A stretch of DNA of 50,931 nucleotides from Candidatus Zhuqueibacterota bacterium (GCA_016931935.1 JAFGDW010000363.1:1-50931), one strand, 5' to 3'. Shown: positions 27,153-36,343, counted from the stretch's first letter. Program-made: numbers and translations. Notes: generated by a model from the sequence alone, not told the origin.

Positions 27153-29513
27153 TTATGCGACTACCTCAACATATTCAAAAGTATAATCGTTGGTAATACC
27201 ATCGGCAGTGATATGTACTCTGCCTCCACTTCTAATATCACCCTTTACAATTTTTTCGGCAATTGGATCTTCAATTTTTTCGCGCAAGAGTTTTTTGATT
27301 GATCGTGCTTTATTTGCACTATCGGCAACATTTTCAATGAACAATTTTTTCGCAGCAGCAGATATGGTTAACTCAATATCAATTTCAGTCATACGTCTGA
27401 AAATATGTTTCAATTCAAGCTCAAATATACTTGCAATATCTTCTTCGACCAATGGCTTAAACTCGACTATATCATCAATTCGGTTTATCAGTTCGGGAAC
27501 GAACAATTTTCGAATGTGCCCCATTGCCGTACTATCGACTTCGGTCTTGTCGAAAAATCCGATACCATTCCGTGTTTTGAAACCATGATTTACAGTCATA
27601 ATAATAATCGTATTCCGAAAATCAACACGACGTCCGATACTATCGGTCAGCGTACCCTCATCCAACATTTGAAGTAAGAGATTTGTCACTTCAGGATGCG
27701 CTTTTTCAATACCATCAAAGACAATTACTGAGTATGGATGCCGACGAACTTTTTCGGTCAACTCCCCCCCCTTTTCGTAACCAACATATCCCGGAGGCGC
27801 TCCAATTAAACGGGAAACCGTAAACTTTTCCATATATTCTGACATATCAATTTGAAAAAATGCATTATTATTTTCAAACAATTCTGCCGCCAATTCCTGT
27901 CCGAGTTTGGTTTTACCAACACCTGCCGGCCCGACAAAGATGAACGAACCAATAGGTTTATTCGGATCTTTTAATCCCACCCGTGCGCGTTTTAATGCGC
28001 CGCAAATAGCTGTAATTGCCTGATTTTGTCCGATTACTTTCCGTTTGAGTTGTGCTTCCAGATTTAGTAGTTTCTCTGCCTCGCTTCTTTTAATACGAGT
28101 AACAGGGATCCGTGTCATCGCATTAATCGTTTTGGCAATATCATTCTCAGTAATTACTGTAACTTCAGGATTAAGCGAATCCCGAATAATCTGTTGCACC
28201 GTTTCATGAATAGTGACATCCGCCACTTTATCATAAAATTGATTGACTGCCGGGTCATTTTCCAGTGTCTCGTATGTAAGCTGTTTCACTTCCGTTTTTT
28301 CGGTTTTTCTTAGATGAGCGCGTGCACCGGCTTCATCAATTAAATCAATTGCTTTATCCGGAAGAAACCGATCCGTAATATATCGTTCCGAAAGCTGTAC
28401 AGCGGCTCGCAGAGCACGATCAGTATATTTTACGCGATGATAGCGCTCATATCGTCGTTTCAATCCCTGAAGTATCTCAAATGCCTGCTTTTGACTGGGA
28501 GAATCAACAACTATCTGTTGGAACCGACGTTCAAGCGCTTTGTCTTTTTCAAAATGTTTTCTAAAATCGCTCAGCGTAGTAGTACCGACGCACTTGATTT
28601 CCCCACTTGCAAGTAACGGCTTCAGCATATTCGCGATATCCAAAACGCTATTATTTCCACCTGTTCCAACAATTGTATGAATTTCATCAATAAACAAAAT
28701 GATATTCTTGTGTTTCACTAATTTTTTAAAGATTGTTTGCAGACGTTCTTCTAACTGTCCGCGTAGCGACGTGCCGGCCAACAACGAAGTTAGGTCGAGA
28801 CTAAAAATGCGCGTATCCGCCAATTTCCCGGGTACATTATTTTCTGCAATACGAATAGCAAGGCCTTCGACAATTGCAGTTTTTCCAACGCCCGGTTCTC
28901 CGATAAGAATCGGATTATTTTTCTTCTTGCGGCACAGCGTCCGCACCAGCCGGGTAATTTCATTCTCCCGCCCAATAACCGGATCAAGTTTATGGTTCCG
29001 TGCCATTTCCGTCAGATCAGTCCCCCATTGTTTTTCAACCAGACTATTTAATTCTTTTTTAACGTTCGTCGCGCTTCCTCGATTCATTGATTTGAGTTCT
29101 TTACTTGCTGCTTCATAATCAATATCGAACGAATAGAGTACTTTTGCGGCAATTCCTTCTTTCTCCTGCAACAAGGCCAGAAAAAGATGTTCAACTTCTA
29201 TGTTGGGTGCACTATTATTATTTGCTTCCACCCAGGCACGTTTCAATACATTTTCGGCTCGCTTTGTGAGCGGGACATCCTCAAGGGTCACCATATATGG
29301 CAATGGAGAAATAGTCTTCTCCAAACGTTGACGTAGATCCGCAACATCACATTTTAAATTAGCTAACAGCGCAAGCACAACATTATTTTCCCGATATTTC
29401 AACAAGCCAAGCATTATATGCTCGGTGCTGATAAAATCATTTTTCAAACGCAGGGCTTCTTCACGTGAATACTTAAGTATTTTGTGGATCTGTTCGGAGA
29501 AATCTTGTTTCAT
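27153..29513 (-). CDS. Divergent ClpA/ClpC-like AAA+ unfoldase
   Basis: A 786-residue Clp ATPase subunit. It has two Clp_N repeats (about 1-140), D1 with Walker A GEPGVGKT (205-212) and intact Walker B FIDE (274-277), a short middle region (about 400-460), D2 with Walker A GPAGVGKT (528-535), a GYVG pore loop (575-578) and an IGF-type ClpP-contact loop in RNGIGFFDKTE. Three features depart from the family. The D1 pore-1 motif KYRG reads SLRG, so Leu250 replaces the substrate-gripping Tyr. The D2 Walker B is FDGIEKAHP, with Gly601 in place of Glu. The middle region has no recognisable UVR motif. It may therefore be a specialised paralogue with only one working ATPase ring. No clpP or mcsB is nearby and no CIRCE element is seen upstream. 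Confidence 0.85.
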   Translation of the reverse strand: MKQDFSEQIHKILKYSREEALRLKNDFISTEHIMLGLLKYRENNVVLALLANLKCDVADLRQRLEKTISPLPYMVTLEDVPLTKRAENVLKRAWVEANNNSAPNIEVEHLFLALLQEKEGIAAKVLYSFDIDYEAASKELKSMNRGSATNVKKELNSLVEKQWGTDLTEMARNHKLDPVIGRENEITRLVRTLCRKKKNNPILIGEPGVGKTAIVEGLAIRIAENNVPGKLADTRIFSLDLTSLLAGTSLRGQLEERLQTIFKKLVKHKNIILFIDEIHTIVGTGGNNSVLDIANMLKPLLASGEIKCVGTTTLSDFRKHFEKDKALERRFQQIVVDSPSQKQAFEILQGLKRRYERYHRVKYTDRALRAAVQLSERYITDRFLPDKAIDLIDEAGARAHLRKTEKTEVKQLTYETLENDPAVNQFYDKVADVTIHETVQQIIRDSLNPEVTVITENDIAKTINAMTRIPVTRIKRSEAEKLLNLEAQLKRKVIGQNQAITAICGALKRARVGLKDPNKPIGSFIFVGPAGVGKTKLGQELAAELFENNNAFFQIDMSEYMEKFTVSRLIGAPPGYVGYEKGGELTEKVRRHPYSVIVFDGIEKAHPEVTNLLLQMLDEGTLTDSIGRRVDFRNTIIIMTVNHGFKTRNGIGFFDKTEVDSTAMGHIRKLFVPELINRIDDIVEFKPLVEEDIASIFELELKHIFRRMTEIDIELTISAAAKKLFIENVADSANKARSIKKLLREKIEDPIAEKIVKGDIRSGGRVHITADGITNDYTFEYVEVVA

Positions 29514-29662
29514 CGTCGGTCCTCGTAAAATAAGAAGTGGCTGTCAATTGTTACAATCTCTTTCACAACATTTATGCCACCGGGAGACCAACAATGTAGT
29601 TAATTATTTTATAGCACTTTAGACGGATATATAATATGACAGAATTGTTCTCATTCTGAGAA

Positions 29663-29688
29663 GGTCGCGAAATGGGACATTCGCGACC
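29663..29688. other. GC-rich hairpin upstream of the Clp gene
   Basis: A perfect 9-bp stem (ggtcgcgaa with ttcgcgacc, eight-base loop) lies between the Clp gene start and the peroxiredoxin terminator. No T-tract follows on either strand. It could be part of a tandem terminator or a 5' structure or operator for the Clp gene. Confidence 0.5.
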
Positions 29689-29697
29689 TATCATAAT

Positions 29698-29734
29698 AAA
29701 ACAAAAGCCCATGCTTTTTAATAAAACATGGGCT
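29698..29734 (-). terminator. Rho-independent terminator of the peroxiredoxin gene
   Basis: On the minus strand an 8-bp stem (agcccatg with catgggct at 29706-29713 and 29727-29734) is followed by a T-rich run (ttttgtttt). It lies 16 bases after the peroxiredoxin stop. Confidence 0.8.
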
Positions 29735-29749
29735 TAAGAAATAGAAAAT

Positions 29750-30208
29750 TCATTGAAGCTTTGCCAGCACATCCTGCGCGTGATTTGTTGGGCGTACATT
29801 TCTTAGAATTTGGGTAATGAGTCCTTGCTCATCAAGAATAAAAGTTGTTCGATGGATTCCCATAAATTTTCTGCCGTACATGATTTTTTCACCATATACT
29901 CCATAGGCAGTGGAAACTTTGGTATCACTGTCACTTAACAGTTGAAAAGGAAGCGAAAATTTTTCAATAAACTGCTTATGGCTCTGTTTATTATCAAAAC
30001 TGATTCCCACAACTTCAGCGTTTTTTTCGATGAAATTATCGTGAAGGTCCCGGAAAGAACAAACTTGCTTGGTACATTTTACCGATTCATCTTTCAAATA
30101 AAAAAACAGGATTACCTTTTTTCCCCGAAAATCCGATAGCGAAACCATTTTTCCTTCCTGGTTGGGCAAGGCAAAATCAGGCGCCGGATCTCCAACCTGT
30201 AAGACCAT
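29750..30208 (-). CDS. bcp: Peroxiredoxin, BCP/AhpC-TSA type
   Basis: A 152-residue thiol peroxidase that reduces hydrogen and organic peroxides. It has the thioredoxin-like core ([43 protein letters not shown]). Peroxidatic Cys45 and a second Cys50 match the Cys45/Cys50 spacing of E. coli BCP. The usual PxxxTxxC motif reads LxxxSxxC here: the Pro is replaced by Leu and TPG by SVK, a mild departure that may shift substrate or rate. A strong GGAGGG site precedes the start. It is followed by its own terminator, so it is probably monocistronic. Confidence 0.88.
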   Translation of the reverse strand: MVLQVGDPAPDFALPNQEGKMVSLSDFRGKKVILFFYLKDESVKCTKQVCSFRDLHDNFIEKNAEVVGISFDNKQSHKQFIEKFSLPFQLLSDSDTKVSTAYGVYGEKIMYGRKFMGIHRTTFILDEQGLITQILRNVRPTNHAQDVLAKLQ

Positions 30209-30285
30209 ACTCCCTCCATATTAATAATTGGAAATAGCGCTTAAATATTTCTTATGTCAAGGAACACATGTTCACTGATGTTTCA

Positions 30286-31803
30286 TTAAAGCATCGTGAC
30301 AATCTTTGCATCCGAAATTGCCTGGACATCCTTATGCAATGAATTGCCATGAGAATCCATGGTAACTACTGCCGGGAAACCTTCAACTTCAAATTCCCAT
30401 ACGGCCTCGGGACTGCCAAACTCTTCCAGATGAACACTCGGAATTTTTTTAATACACTGTGCGTAAATTTGCGCAGCTCCGCCGATCGCATGCAGGTAAA
30501 CCGCACCATGTTCCTGACAGGCACTCAGCGTTTTCGCACCCATACCACCTTTACCAATGACTGCTTTTATTCCAAATTTACCAATGATATCTCCCTGATA
30601 GGGTTCTTCTCGAATTGAAGTCGTTGGTCCTGCTGCAACAGCACGGTAGCTATCCTTATCCTTTAAAATAACGGGGCCGCAATGATATATTATGCCGTTT
30701 TGAATCAACTCAAGCTCACCGCCCTCATGTAAATATTTGTGTACAGCATCCCGACCTGTAAATAAAGTACCATTTAGTAGTACCATATCGCCTACTTTTA
30801 GCGAGCGTACATCCTGTTCCGTAAGCGGAGTATGAAGAACTTTCACCCCATCGCTGGGAACGGTGAAGGTGGCGGGGTATACTTCGTTACTTACATCAAA
30901 TTCTCCCGGACGCTGGTATAACCACTCAATTACCTGGCCATCTAAACTGAGTACGACACCGCGACGACGATATGCCCAGCACATATAGGCAACGCTGACA
31001 TAAAAGGATGCAGGCAGTCGATTGCGAAGCCCGATTTTGCAGCAACCTATTGTGAATTTGCCACCAAATCCCATCGGGCCAATTTCCAGAGCATTTGCCG
31101 TTTTCATAATATCGTTTTCCAACTCCGCAAGTTCCGGAACTTCGTTTGTATCATCCACGGTACGCAGTAATTGGTACTTTGCCCATTCAAGACCACTGGC
31201 GCGATCACCGCCAATACATACGCCAATAAATCCTGGGCCACACCCTTTGCCCTGCGCCTGATTAATCGCGTCCAAAATACAGGCACGAACACCATTTAAA
31301 TCACGTCCGAATTTCTTTCCATGAAATTCGCCGGGAAGTTTGTACTGAGTGCTCATATTTTCGCATCCGCCACCTTTTTGAATTAGGCGAATTTCAACAT
31401 GAGGTTTTCCCCATTGTTCAATTTTATAGATCGGGCTGCCGGGGCCTAAATTAGTGCCAGAATTTTTGCCGGTTAAACTGTCAACTGAATTTTGACGGAG
31501 ATATCCCTTTTCGGTTGCCGTAACAACCGCTTGCTCGATAGCTTGTTTTAATTTAATTTGATTGAATTCAACGGGACAACGGATAAAAAATGTGAGTGTT
31601 CCGGTATCCTGACAAATGGGGAGAGAAAAGCGTTTTGCCAGTCCGATATTCTGCATAACAAGGTCCAATGCAAAATCTGCTTTTGAACCTTTCTGTTCCA
31701 ATTTTTGATTTAGAGCGATGACTTCTTCAACATCTGGTGGTAGGTATGCGGAGGTTCTTCTGATTAGTTCCAAAACCCGGGTCGAGAACTCATTTTGACT
31801 CAT
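30286..31803 (-). CDS. Class I (iron-sulfur) fumarate hydratase
   Basis: A 505-residue Fe-S fumarase that interconverts fumarate and malate in the TCA cycle. The alpha-like part (about 1-280) has PICQDTGTLTFFIRCP, GPGSPIYKIEQWG, KGCGPGFIGVCIGGDRASG and GGKFTIGCCKIGLRNRLP, with cysteines for the [4Fe-4S] cluster. The beta-like part (about 320-505) has LLNGTLFTGRDAVHKYL and IGKGGMG. Both parts are on one chain, as in FumA/B, though about 40 residues shorter. Related L(+)-tartrate dehydratases cannot be excluded by eye. AAGGAGG lies just upstream, and the gene starts nine bases after the STAS gene, so they are co-transcribed. Confidence 0.9.
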   Translation of the reverse strand: MSQNEFSTRVLELIRRTSAYLPPDVEEVIALNQKLEQKGSKADFALDLVMQNIGLAKRFSLPICQDTGTLTFFIRCPVEFNQIKLKQAIEQAVVTATEKGYLRQNSVDSLTGKNSGTNLGPGSPIYKIEQWGKPHVEIRLIQKGGGCENMSTQYKLPGEFHGKKFGRDLNGVRACILDAINQAQGKGCGPGFIGVCIGGDRASGLEWAKYQLLRTVDDTNEVPELAELENDIMKTANALEIGPMGFGGKFTIGCCKIGLRNRLPASFYVSVAYMCWAYRRRGVVLSLDGQVIEWLYQRPGEFDVSNEVYPATFTVPSDGVKVLHTPLTEQDVRSLKVGDMVLLNGTLFTGRDAVHKYLHEGGELELIQNGIIYHCGPVILKDKDSYRAVAAGPTTSIREEPYQGDIIGKFGIKAVIGKGGMGAKTLSACQEHGAVYLHAIGGAAQIYAQCIKKIPSVHLEEFGSPEAVWEFEVEGFPAVVTMDSHGNSLHKDVQAISDAKIVTML

Positions 31804-31812
31804 GTGACCTCC

Positions 31813-32157
31813 TTACGTCGTCTTAAAACTCTCCAGTGCAGATTGTTCATTATCAAAATTAGTTAGAATGTGATCCAGCTTTGCTATGCGTATTAAATTT
31901 TGAACGCGGGTATTTGCTCCTAACAATTTAAACTGGCCATCGTGATCACGATATTGCCGAACTCCAAACAGTAACGCTCCCAAACCTGAACTATCCGCAT
32001 AATATACTTTTGAGATATCAATCAGTACCTTTAGGATGCCCTGCTCCGCAAGAATAATCAATTCCGCTTTTAGCTCCGGTGCAACATTAGTATCCAATCG
32101 TTCGCTTTCAATTCGAATAATGGTTACATCATCAATCGATTCTTTCTGAAATTCCAT
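31813..32157 (-). CDS. STAS-domain anti-sigma factor antagonist
   Basis: A 114-residue SpoIIAA-like STAS protein. Such proteins, when unphosphorylated, bind an anti-sigma kinase and free a sigma factor. The phosphorylatable Ser lies in YYADSSGLGALLFG (about 54-67). The start at 32157 has AGAGGA at the right distance. It precedes the fumarase by nine bases; a regulatory gene in front of a TCA enzyme is unusual and may be chance of operon structure. A SpoIIE-type phosphatase that could act on such a protein is present in the window only as a pseudogene. Confidence 0.85.
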   Translation of the reverse strand: MEFQKESIDDVTIIRIESERLDTNVAPELKAELIILAEQGILKVLIDISKVYYADSSGLGALLFGVRQYRDHDGQFKLLGANTRVQNLIRIAKLDHILTNFDNEQSALESFKTT

Positions 32158-32401
32158 GTGCATCCTCTGTTGACGGAAAATGTAGCAATTTAGTAACAAA
32201 ATAAATAAATTTCTTTAAAATAGCAAGTCATTTTTTGATGATTATTTGGAGATGAGAAGCGTGCCGTAGGCTGGATTTTAATTTTTTATTGTAAGTTGCT
32301 ATGGGAAATTGAGGGCGCTAATCAGGGAATACTGTATATTGTTTGCGCCTCTCAATTTACGTACTTTGGTGCTCAATATTTGAAAACAATTGGGTGTTTA
32401 A

Positions 32402-34669
32402 CTACCCTGCAATAATCAGGTCGAGGACTTTTAACGTATTGGCTTTAGCCCATTCACCAACTTCTAGCACCGGCCCAACGCAGGATGGACATCCGGTCTT
32501 GCACGGGCAATCTGTTATTAGCTTGCGGGATACGGCCAGTAATTCATCATGCATGCGGTAAATTTTTTGACTGAAACCGACACCACCCGGATAAACATCA
32601 TAAACATAAATAGTGGGCTTTCCTGAAAACGGCGCCCGAATCATAGGAATCGTTCGGATGTCACGCGGATCGCTCATCACATAAAGTGGCACAATATTGC
32701 CAAGTACATTTGCCAGTGACTGAAGCGCGTTCCCAAAATCATCACGCGATATTTTTAATTCTTCATGCACTGCTACATCAAATTCGACCCAGTAGGATGT
32801 TGTGTGTAATTCCTGTTCGGGCAGATTTATAACACCCACACCGACATTCTCATGCGTATGGAATTTTATCTTTTTGTAAGCTGTCGCCAACCGTGTTGTT
32901 GCCACTTCGCCATGAGCAATTGCACTTAAATATTTGGGAGAATCTTCAAACATATCCAGAACTTTAAGCGTGGTCTTCACCTGTGCGTCGGTGTAGTGGT
33001 CGGCCCAAACTTCATGAACGTACGCTTTTCGACGCTCCCAGTCAAGTTTATCAACGTGGTACTGTCTGCTTTCATGAATGTAAATTGCTTCTTCATGAAT
33101 CAGTTCCGGGGCGCTAAAAAAATCTACTTCACCGATCACTCGTTCTTTAGCGGTATCATCGATAATTACAAAATTTTCAGGCGATGCACTGCGTAGACTA
33201 ACGGCTTCCGCCGGATAAGTTTCACTCATCCAGTGCCATTGATTTCCAGCATGGTGGACAACGTCGTGCTCTTCCAGATAGGATAATATTTCACCGGTAG
33301 CATCAACACCAAACACTTCCCCATCTTCAAATGGGAGTTCAAATGCTGCACATTTGATATGGCTCATTAAAATCACCAAATTATTGGGATCGACAATACC
33401 CGCTTCCGGGGATTTATCGAAAAAATATTCGGGGTGATTAATAATGTATTGATCAAGCGGCGCACTGGATGAAACAAGCACTGATACTGATACGCCGCTT
33501 CTACGACCGGCCCTGCCGGCCTGCTGCCAGGAGCTGGAAATTGTCCCCGGATACCCTGCCATCAAACAAACCGAAAGCTGTCCGATATCGATACCAAGTT
33601 CCAATGCATTGGTACTAACAACACCTAAAATATTGCCTTCACGTAATCCCCGTTCAATTTCCCGTCGCTCCGTTGGCAGATAGCCACCGCGATAGCCTCG
33701 AATCAGTTTTGGAGATTTTTTAATTTTGGTCATTATTTCTTTGAGATAGGTCAGCAGAATTTCGACCCGAAGTCGACTCCGGGCGAACACAATCGTTTGC
33801 ACGCCAGCGCCGAGAAATTTTTCAGCGAGAAATTGCGTTTCTCTGACGACAGATTTCCGTATTCCCAATTCATAATTGACTACGGGTGGATTGTAAAGAA
33901 TGAAATGCTTTTCTCCACGAGGTGCACCATTATTATCAACTAAATCGAACTTTTCTTCCAGCGTTTTTTCCGCAAGTTCTTTGGGATTTGCAATTGTTGC
34001 TGAGCAACAAATAAATTGAGGATTGGCGCCGTAAAATTTCATGATACGTTTCAGACGACGAATAACATTACTGAAATGACTACCAAACACACCGCGATAA
34101 TAATGAAGTTCATCCACGACAACAAATTTTAGGTTTTCGAACAGCTTAATCCATTTAGTATGGTTGGGAAGAATACCCTGATGTAACATGTCGGGATTCG
34201 TGATAACAATATTTCCGGCTGCACGAATTGCGACGCGTGCCGAAGCCGGTGTATCCCCGTCAAATGTATATGTCTTAATATCACGCCCAACTGCTTTCAC
34301 CATCTCGTATAACTCAGCCAACTGATCTTGTGATAATGCTTTGGTCGGAAATAGATATAAAGCGCGACTGTTCGGATCATCGATCATGGCATTTACTACC
34401 GGCAGATTGTAGCAGAGTGTTTTTCCCGATGCAGTCGGCGTGACAATCACAACATTTTTTCCATCGTGCAAGGTTTCGATAGCAGATGCCTGATGGGTGT
34501 ACAACTGTCTTATACCACGTTTGTTCAGCACATCGATTAATACCTGATCGATATATGGTGGAAACGGGGCATATTCAGCTTGTTTTTCAGGTAATCGCCG
34601 CCAATCCGTAATATTATTTTGGATATAAGCATCTTTGCGTAAGATGTCGAGGACTTGTTCGAGGTTCAT
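32402..34669 (-). CDS. DEXH helicase with MrfA-like C-terminal zinc domain
   Basis: A 755-residue superfamily 2 helicase of the YprA/MrfA group (DUF1998), linked in Bacillus to repair of mitomycin-type DNA damage. Visible motifs: TPTASGKT (Walker A, residues ~77-84), VVVDELHYYRG (motif II, DELH), CCSATIANP (motif III), ALELGIDIG (motif V) and QQAGRAGRR (motif VI). The C-terminus holds a four-cysteine site in CPCKTGCPSCVGP. The usual exonuclease partner MrfB is not adjacent. The length is typical. Confidence 0.9.
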   Translation of the reverse strand: MNLEQVLDILRKDAYIQNNITDWRRLPEKQAEYAPFPPYIDQVLIDVLNKRGIRQLYTHQASAIETLHDGKNVVIVTPTASGKTLCYNLPVVNAMIDDPNSRALYLFPTKALSQDQLAELYEMVKAVGRDIKTYTFDGDTPASARVAIRAAGNIVITNPDMLHQGILPNHTKWIKLFENLKFVVVDELHYYRGVFGSHFSNVIRRLKRIMKFYGANPQFICCSATIANPKELAEKTLEEKFDLVDNNGAPRGEKHFILYNPPVVNYELGIRKSVVRETQFLAEKFLGAGVQTIVFARSRLRVEILLTYLKEIMTKIKKSPKLIRGYRGGYLPTERREIERGLREGNILGVVSTNALELGIDIGQLSVCLMAGYPGTISSSWQQAGRAGRRSGVSVSVLVSSSAPLDQYIINHPEYFFDKSPEAGIVDPNNLVILMSHIKCAAFELPFEDGEVFGVDATGEILSYLEEHDVVHHAGNQWHWMSETYPAEAVSLRSASPENFVIIDDTAKERVIGEVDFFSAPELIHEEAIYIHESRQYHVDKLDWERRKAYVHEVWADHYTDAQVKTTLKVLDMFEDSPKYLSAIAHGEVATTRLATAYKKIKFHTHENVGVGVINLPEQELHTTSYWVEFDVAVHEELKISRDDFGNALQSLANVLGNIVPLYVMSDPRDIRTIPMIRAPFSGKPTIYVYDVYPGGVGFSQKIYRMHDELLAVSRKLITDCPCKTGCPSCVGPVLEVGEWAKANTLKVLDLIIAG

Positions 34670-34713
34670 GTTTTTTTAATTGGAAGATGAAAGGGATCCT
34701 TGCGTTGAAATGA

Positions 34714-34739
34714 ACCCAGACATCACCTGATGCCTGGGT
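34714..34739. other. Hairpin between selenoprotein candidate and helicase genes
   Basis: An 11-of-12 bp stem (acccag-a-catca pairing with tgatg-c-ctgggt, two-base loop) in the 142-bp gap between the metallophosphoesterase stop and the helicase start. There is no T-tract on the minus strand, so it is a structured intergenic element rather than a clear terminator. Confidence 0.5.
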
Positions 34740-34811
34740 ATCGCATGAAGGAACCTGATATTACTTTGACAAATAAGCGAAGCTTAGACAAGCAACAAAA
34801 AATCAATTGGA

Positions 34812-35786
34812 TTAGTTGCTATGCCGTGCTTCCAATTCTTTTTTTGCAGTATCATCATAAGCCCTGTCGAATGCATCGAGAAAAATCTGCAGCGATGGAT
34901 CATCCTTGAATTTGGTATCCAGTGATTCTACGACGCCATCGACATTCATTAGCTGTTTTTGATTATTTAATTCAATCCGCATGTCGCCAATGAATTGTCC
35001 TTTGCTGCCAGTTTGTAGCACCCAGGTATTCTTTATCTGAATTGGCGCTACCCGTCGCAAATAGTCGTGGGTACCAACAATAATATCAATTCCGGGGACA
35101 TCGCGGGCAAGTTGATCGATCTGATTATACATCAAATGACCAAGTGCGACGATCACATCACATTTTCCCGAAAGCTCGGCCACGACTTCTTTTGCCGATT
35201 CAATCGGATCTTTGGTAATAAGTTGTACATCGGTTTCACTATAAACCAAACGAGCTCGACTCATCATCACACCAAAGATACCAACCCGAAGCTGTTTTTT
35301 GAACAAACCGAATCCACCGGATGGATATGAGCGAATAATATATGGTTCAACAAATCGTGTCGTTGAATCGGGATAATAAATATTCGCCGAGACAAACGGA
35401 ATGTTGAACTTCTTTTTCATATTGAGAAGAAACTTGCTTCCCATCAGAAAGTCACGCTCCCCAAATGTAATTGCATCATACCCGATTTTCATCATACCTT
35501 CAAGCAAGAAAGTAGCTTTCACACTATCACTTGCGCTACGACCTCCAACGAAATCGCCGCTATCGAGGATGAGTACAACTTCGTCCGCTTGCTTTTTTTC
35601 GTTTATATAGCTGGCTCGCCGAGCCAGACCGCCTGTGCGTATTGCACCTCAGCCACACGGCTTAACATACCCCATAACATTTCCCGATGAGAAAATATGG
35701 ATATGCGACGGGGTTTCGGCAAACAGCAACGAGGACATAAAACATGCACCAATTGTAATGAGACGTAATAGCCATCGATTATTCAT
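34812..35786 (-). CDS. Exported metallophosphoesterase with in-frame UGA (candidate selenoprotein)
   Basis: A 324-residue reading frame with one internal UGA at codon 46. It starts at ATG 35786 with AGGAG about ten bases upstream and a clear signal peptide (MNNRWLLRLITIGACF..., cleaved near LLFA). After SSGNVMGYVKPCG comes UGA, then GAIRTGGLARRA, all in one frame, then SGDF (76-79), GERDF (109-113), GH217 and GTH240, which match metal-ligand motifs of 5'-nucleotidase-like calcineurin phosphoesterases. The first motif DxHG of classical UshA is replaced by the Pro-Cys-Gly-x segment, and from memory relatives have Cys where the UGA stands (CGC). UGA read as selenocysteine gives Cys-Gly-Sec. Alternatives are a nonsense mutation or sequencing error; the intact remainder, good start and downstream hairpin argue against decay. 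If UGA is not read through, only a 45-residue peptide is made. Confidence 0.78.
35611..35627 (-). promoter_or_regulatory. Candidate bacterial SECIS hairpin
   Basis: On the mRNA strand CTGGCTC-GGC-GAGCCAG forms a perfect 7-bp stem with a G-starting three-base loop. It begins 21 nt after the UGA, so the loop is 28 nt away. From memory the bacterial SECIS pattern asks for a loop 16-37 nt after UGA with a G in its first two bases, which this meets. The codons encode the conserved LARRA segment, so coding constraint explains part of it, but the synonymous positions also pair. A second small stem (GUGC-AAUAC-GCAC) lies just after the UGA. Confidence 0.6.
35649..35651 (-). other. UGA codon, candidate selenocysteine
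   Basis: The triplet TGA on the minus strand is codon 46 of the metallophosphoesterase, between Pro-Cys-Gly and Gly-Ala-Ile. The frame is open for 45 codons before it and 278 after it. Confidence 0.7.
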
Positions 35787-35917
35787 AATAATACATCTCC
35801 TACATATTACTAGTTTCTTTTGCTAATAAACAGATGAACAGTAAACAACTGGCGGCTATAGCTTCAATAATTGTAAAGAAGCAGTTAGTTAGCAGATGTG
35901 AGCTATTCTAAATGCAA

Positions 35918-36343
35918 TTAGCCAACTCTTTTTATTTTTTGATAAGTAAATCCTGTCAAATATGGAATTATAAACACAAACAACCATAATATAATTGATC
36001 GTCGAAAATAAACATCAAAATTGTGATTAATTATAACGTGTTGAAGGACACTTAAAAAGATAGTAGTAGCTGTCAACACAATAGATAAATTCACTGACAA
36101 AGCCATTGCGTTTTTAGGTTTAACATAGAAGAAAAAAGATAGAAACGCAATAACAATTAATACATAAAAGACAATTCTTCTTTGCACATCTGTAGTTAAA
36201 AACTGCTGATCGACGTCAATCCAGGCACGCAACAGAACCATTAAAATAAAAAGAACGATGTATTGCTTAGCGTTTATTTGTGTAAGATACTTTTTAATAA
36301 TTCCTCGGTTATTGTGTAGCAGCGCATTGAATACGCGTATCAA
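35918..36343 (-). CDS. Small four-helix membrane protein, unknown
   Basis: A 141-residue membrane protein with four hydrophobic segments (YIVLFILMVLLRAW, IVFYVLIVIAFLSFFFYV, LSIVLTATTIFLSVL, LWLFVFIIPYLTGF) and a basic end. No family is recognised. The predicted start is TTG at 36343, inside a 27-nt palindrome that could hide it in an RNA hairpin; a later Met35 would leave out the first helix. It lies 65 bases after the glycyl-tRNA synthetase stop. Confidence 0.55.
   Translation of the reverse strand: MIRVFNALLHNNRGIIKKYLTQINAKQYIVLFILMVLLRAWIDVDQQFLTTDVQRRIVFYVLIVIAFLSFFFYVKPKNAMALSVNLSIVLTATTIFLSVLQHVIINHNFDVYFRRSIILWLFVFIIPYLTGFTYQKIKRVG

Noticed and set aside
29514..29640. CIRCE or other heat-shock operator before the Clp gene
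   Set aside because: No TTAGCACTC-N9-GAGTGCTAA dyad could be found.
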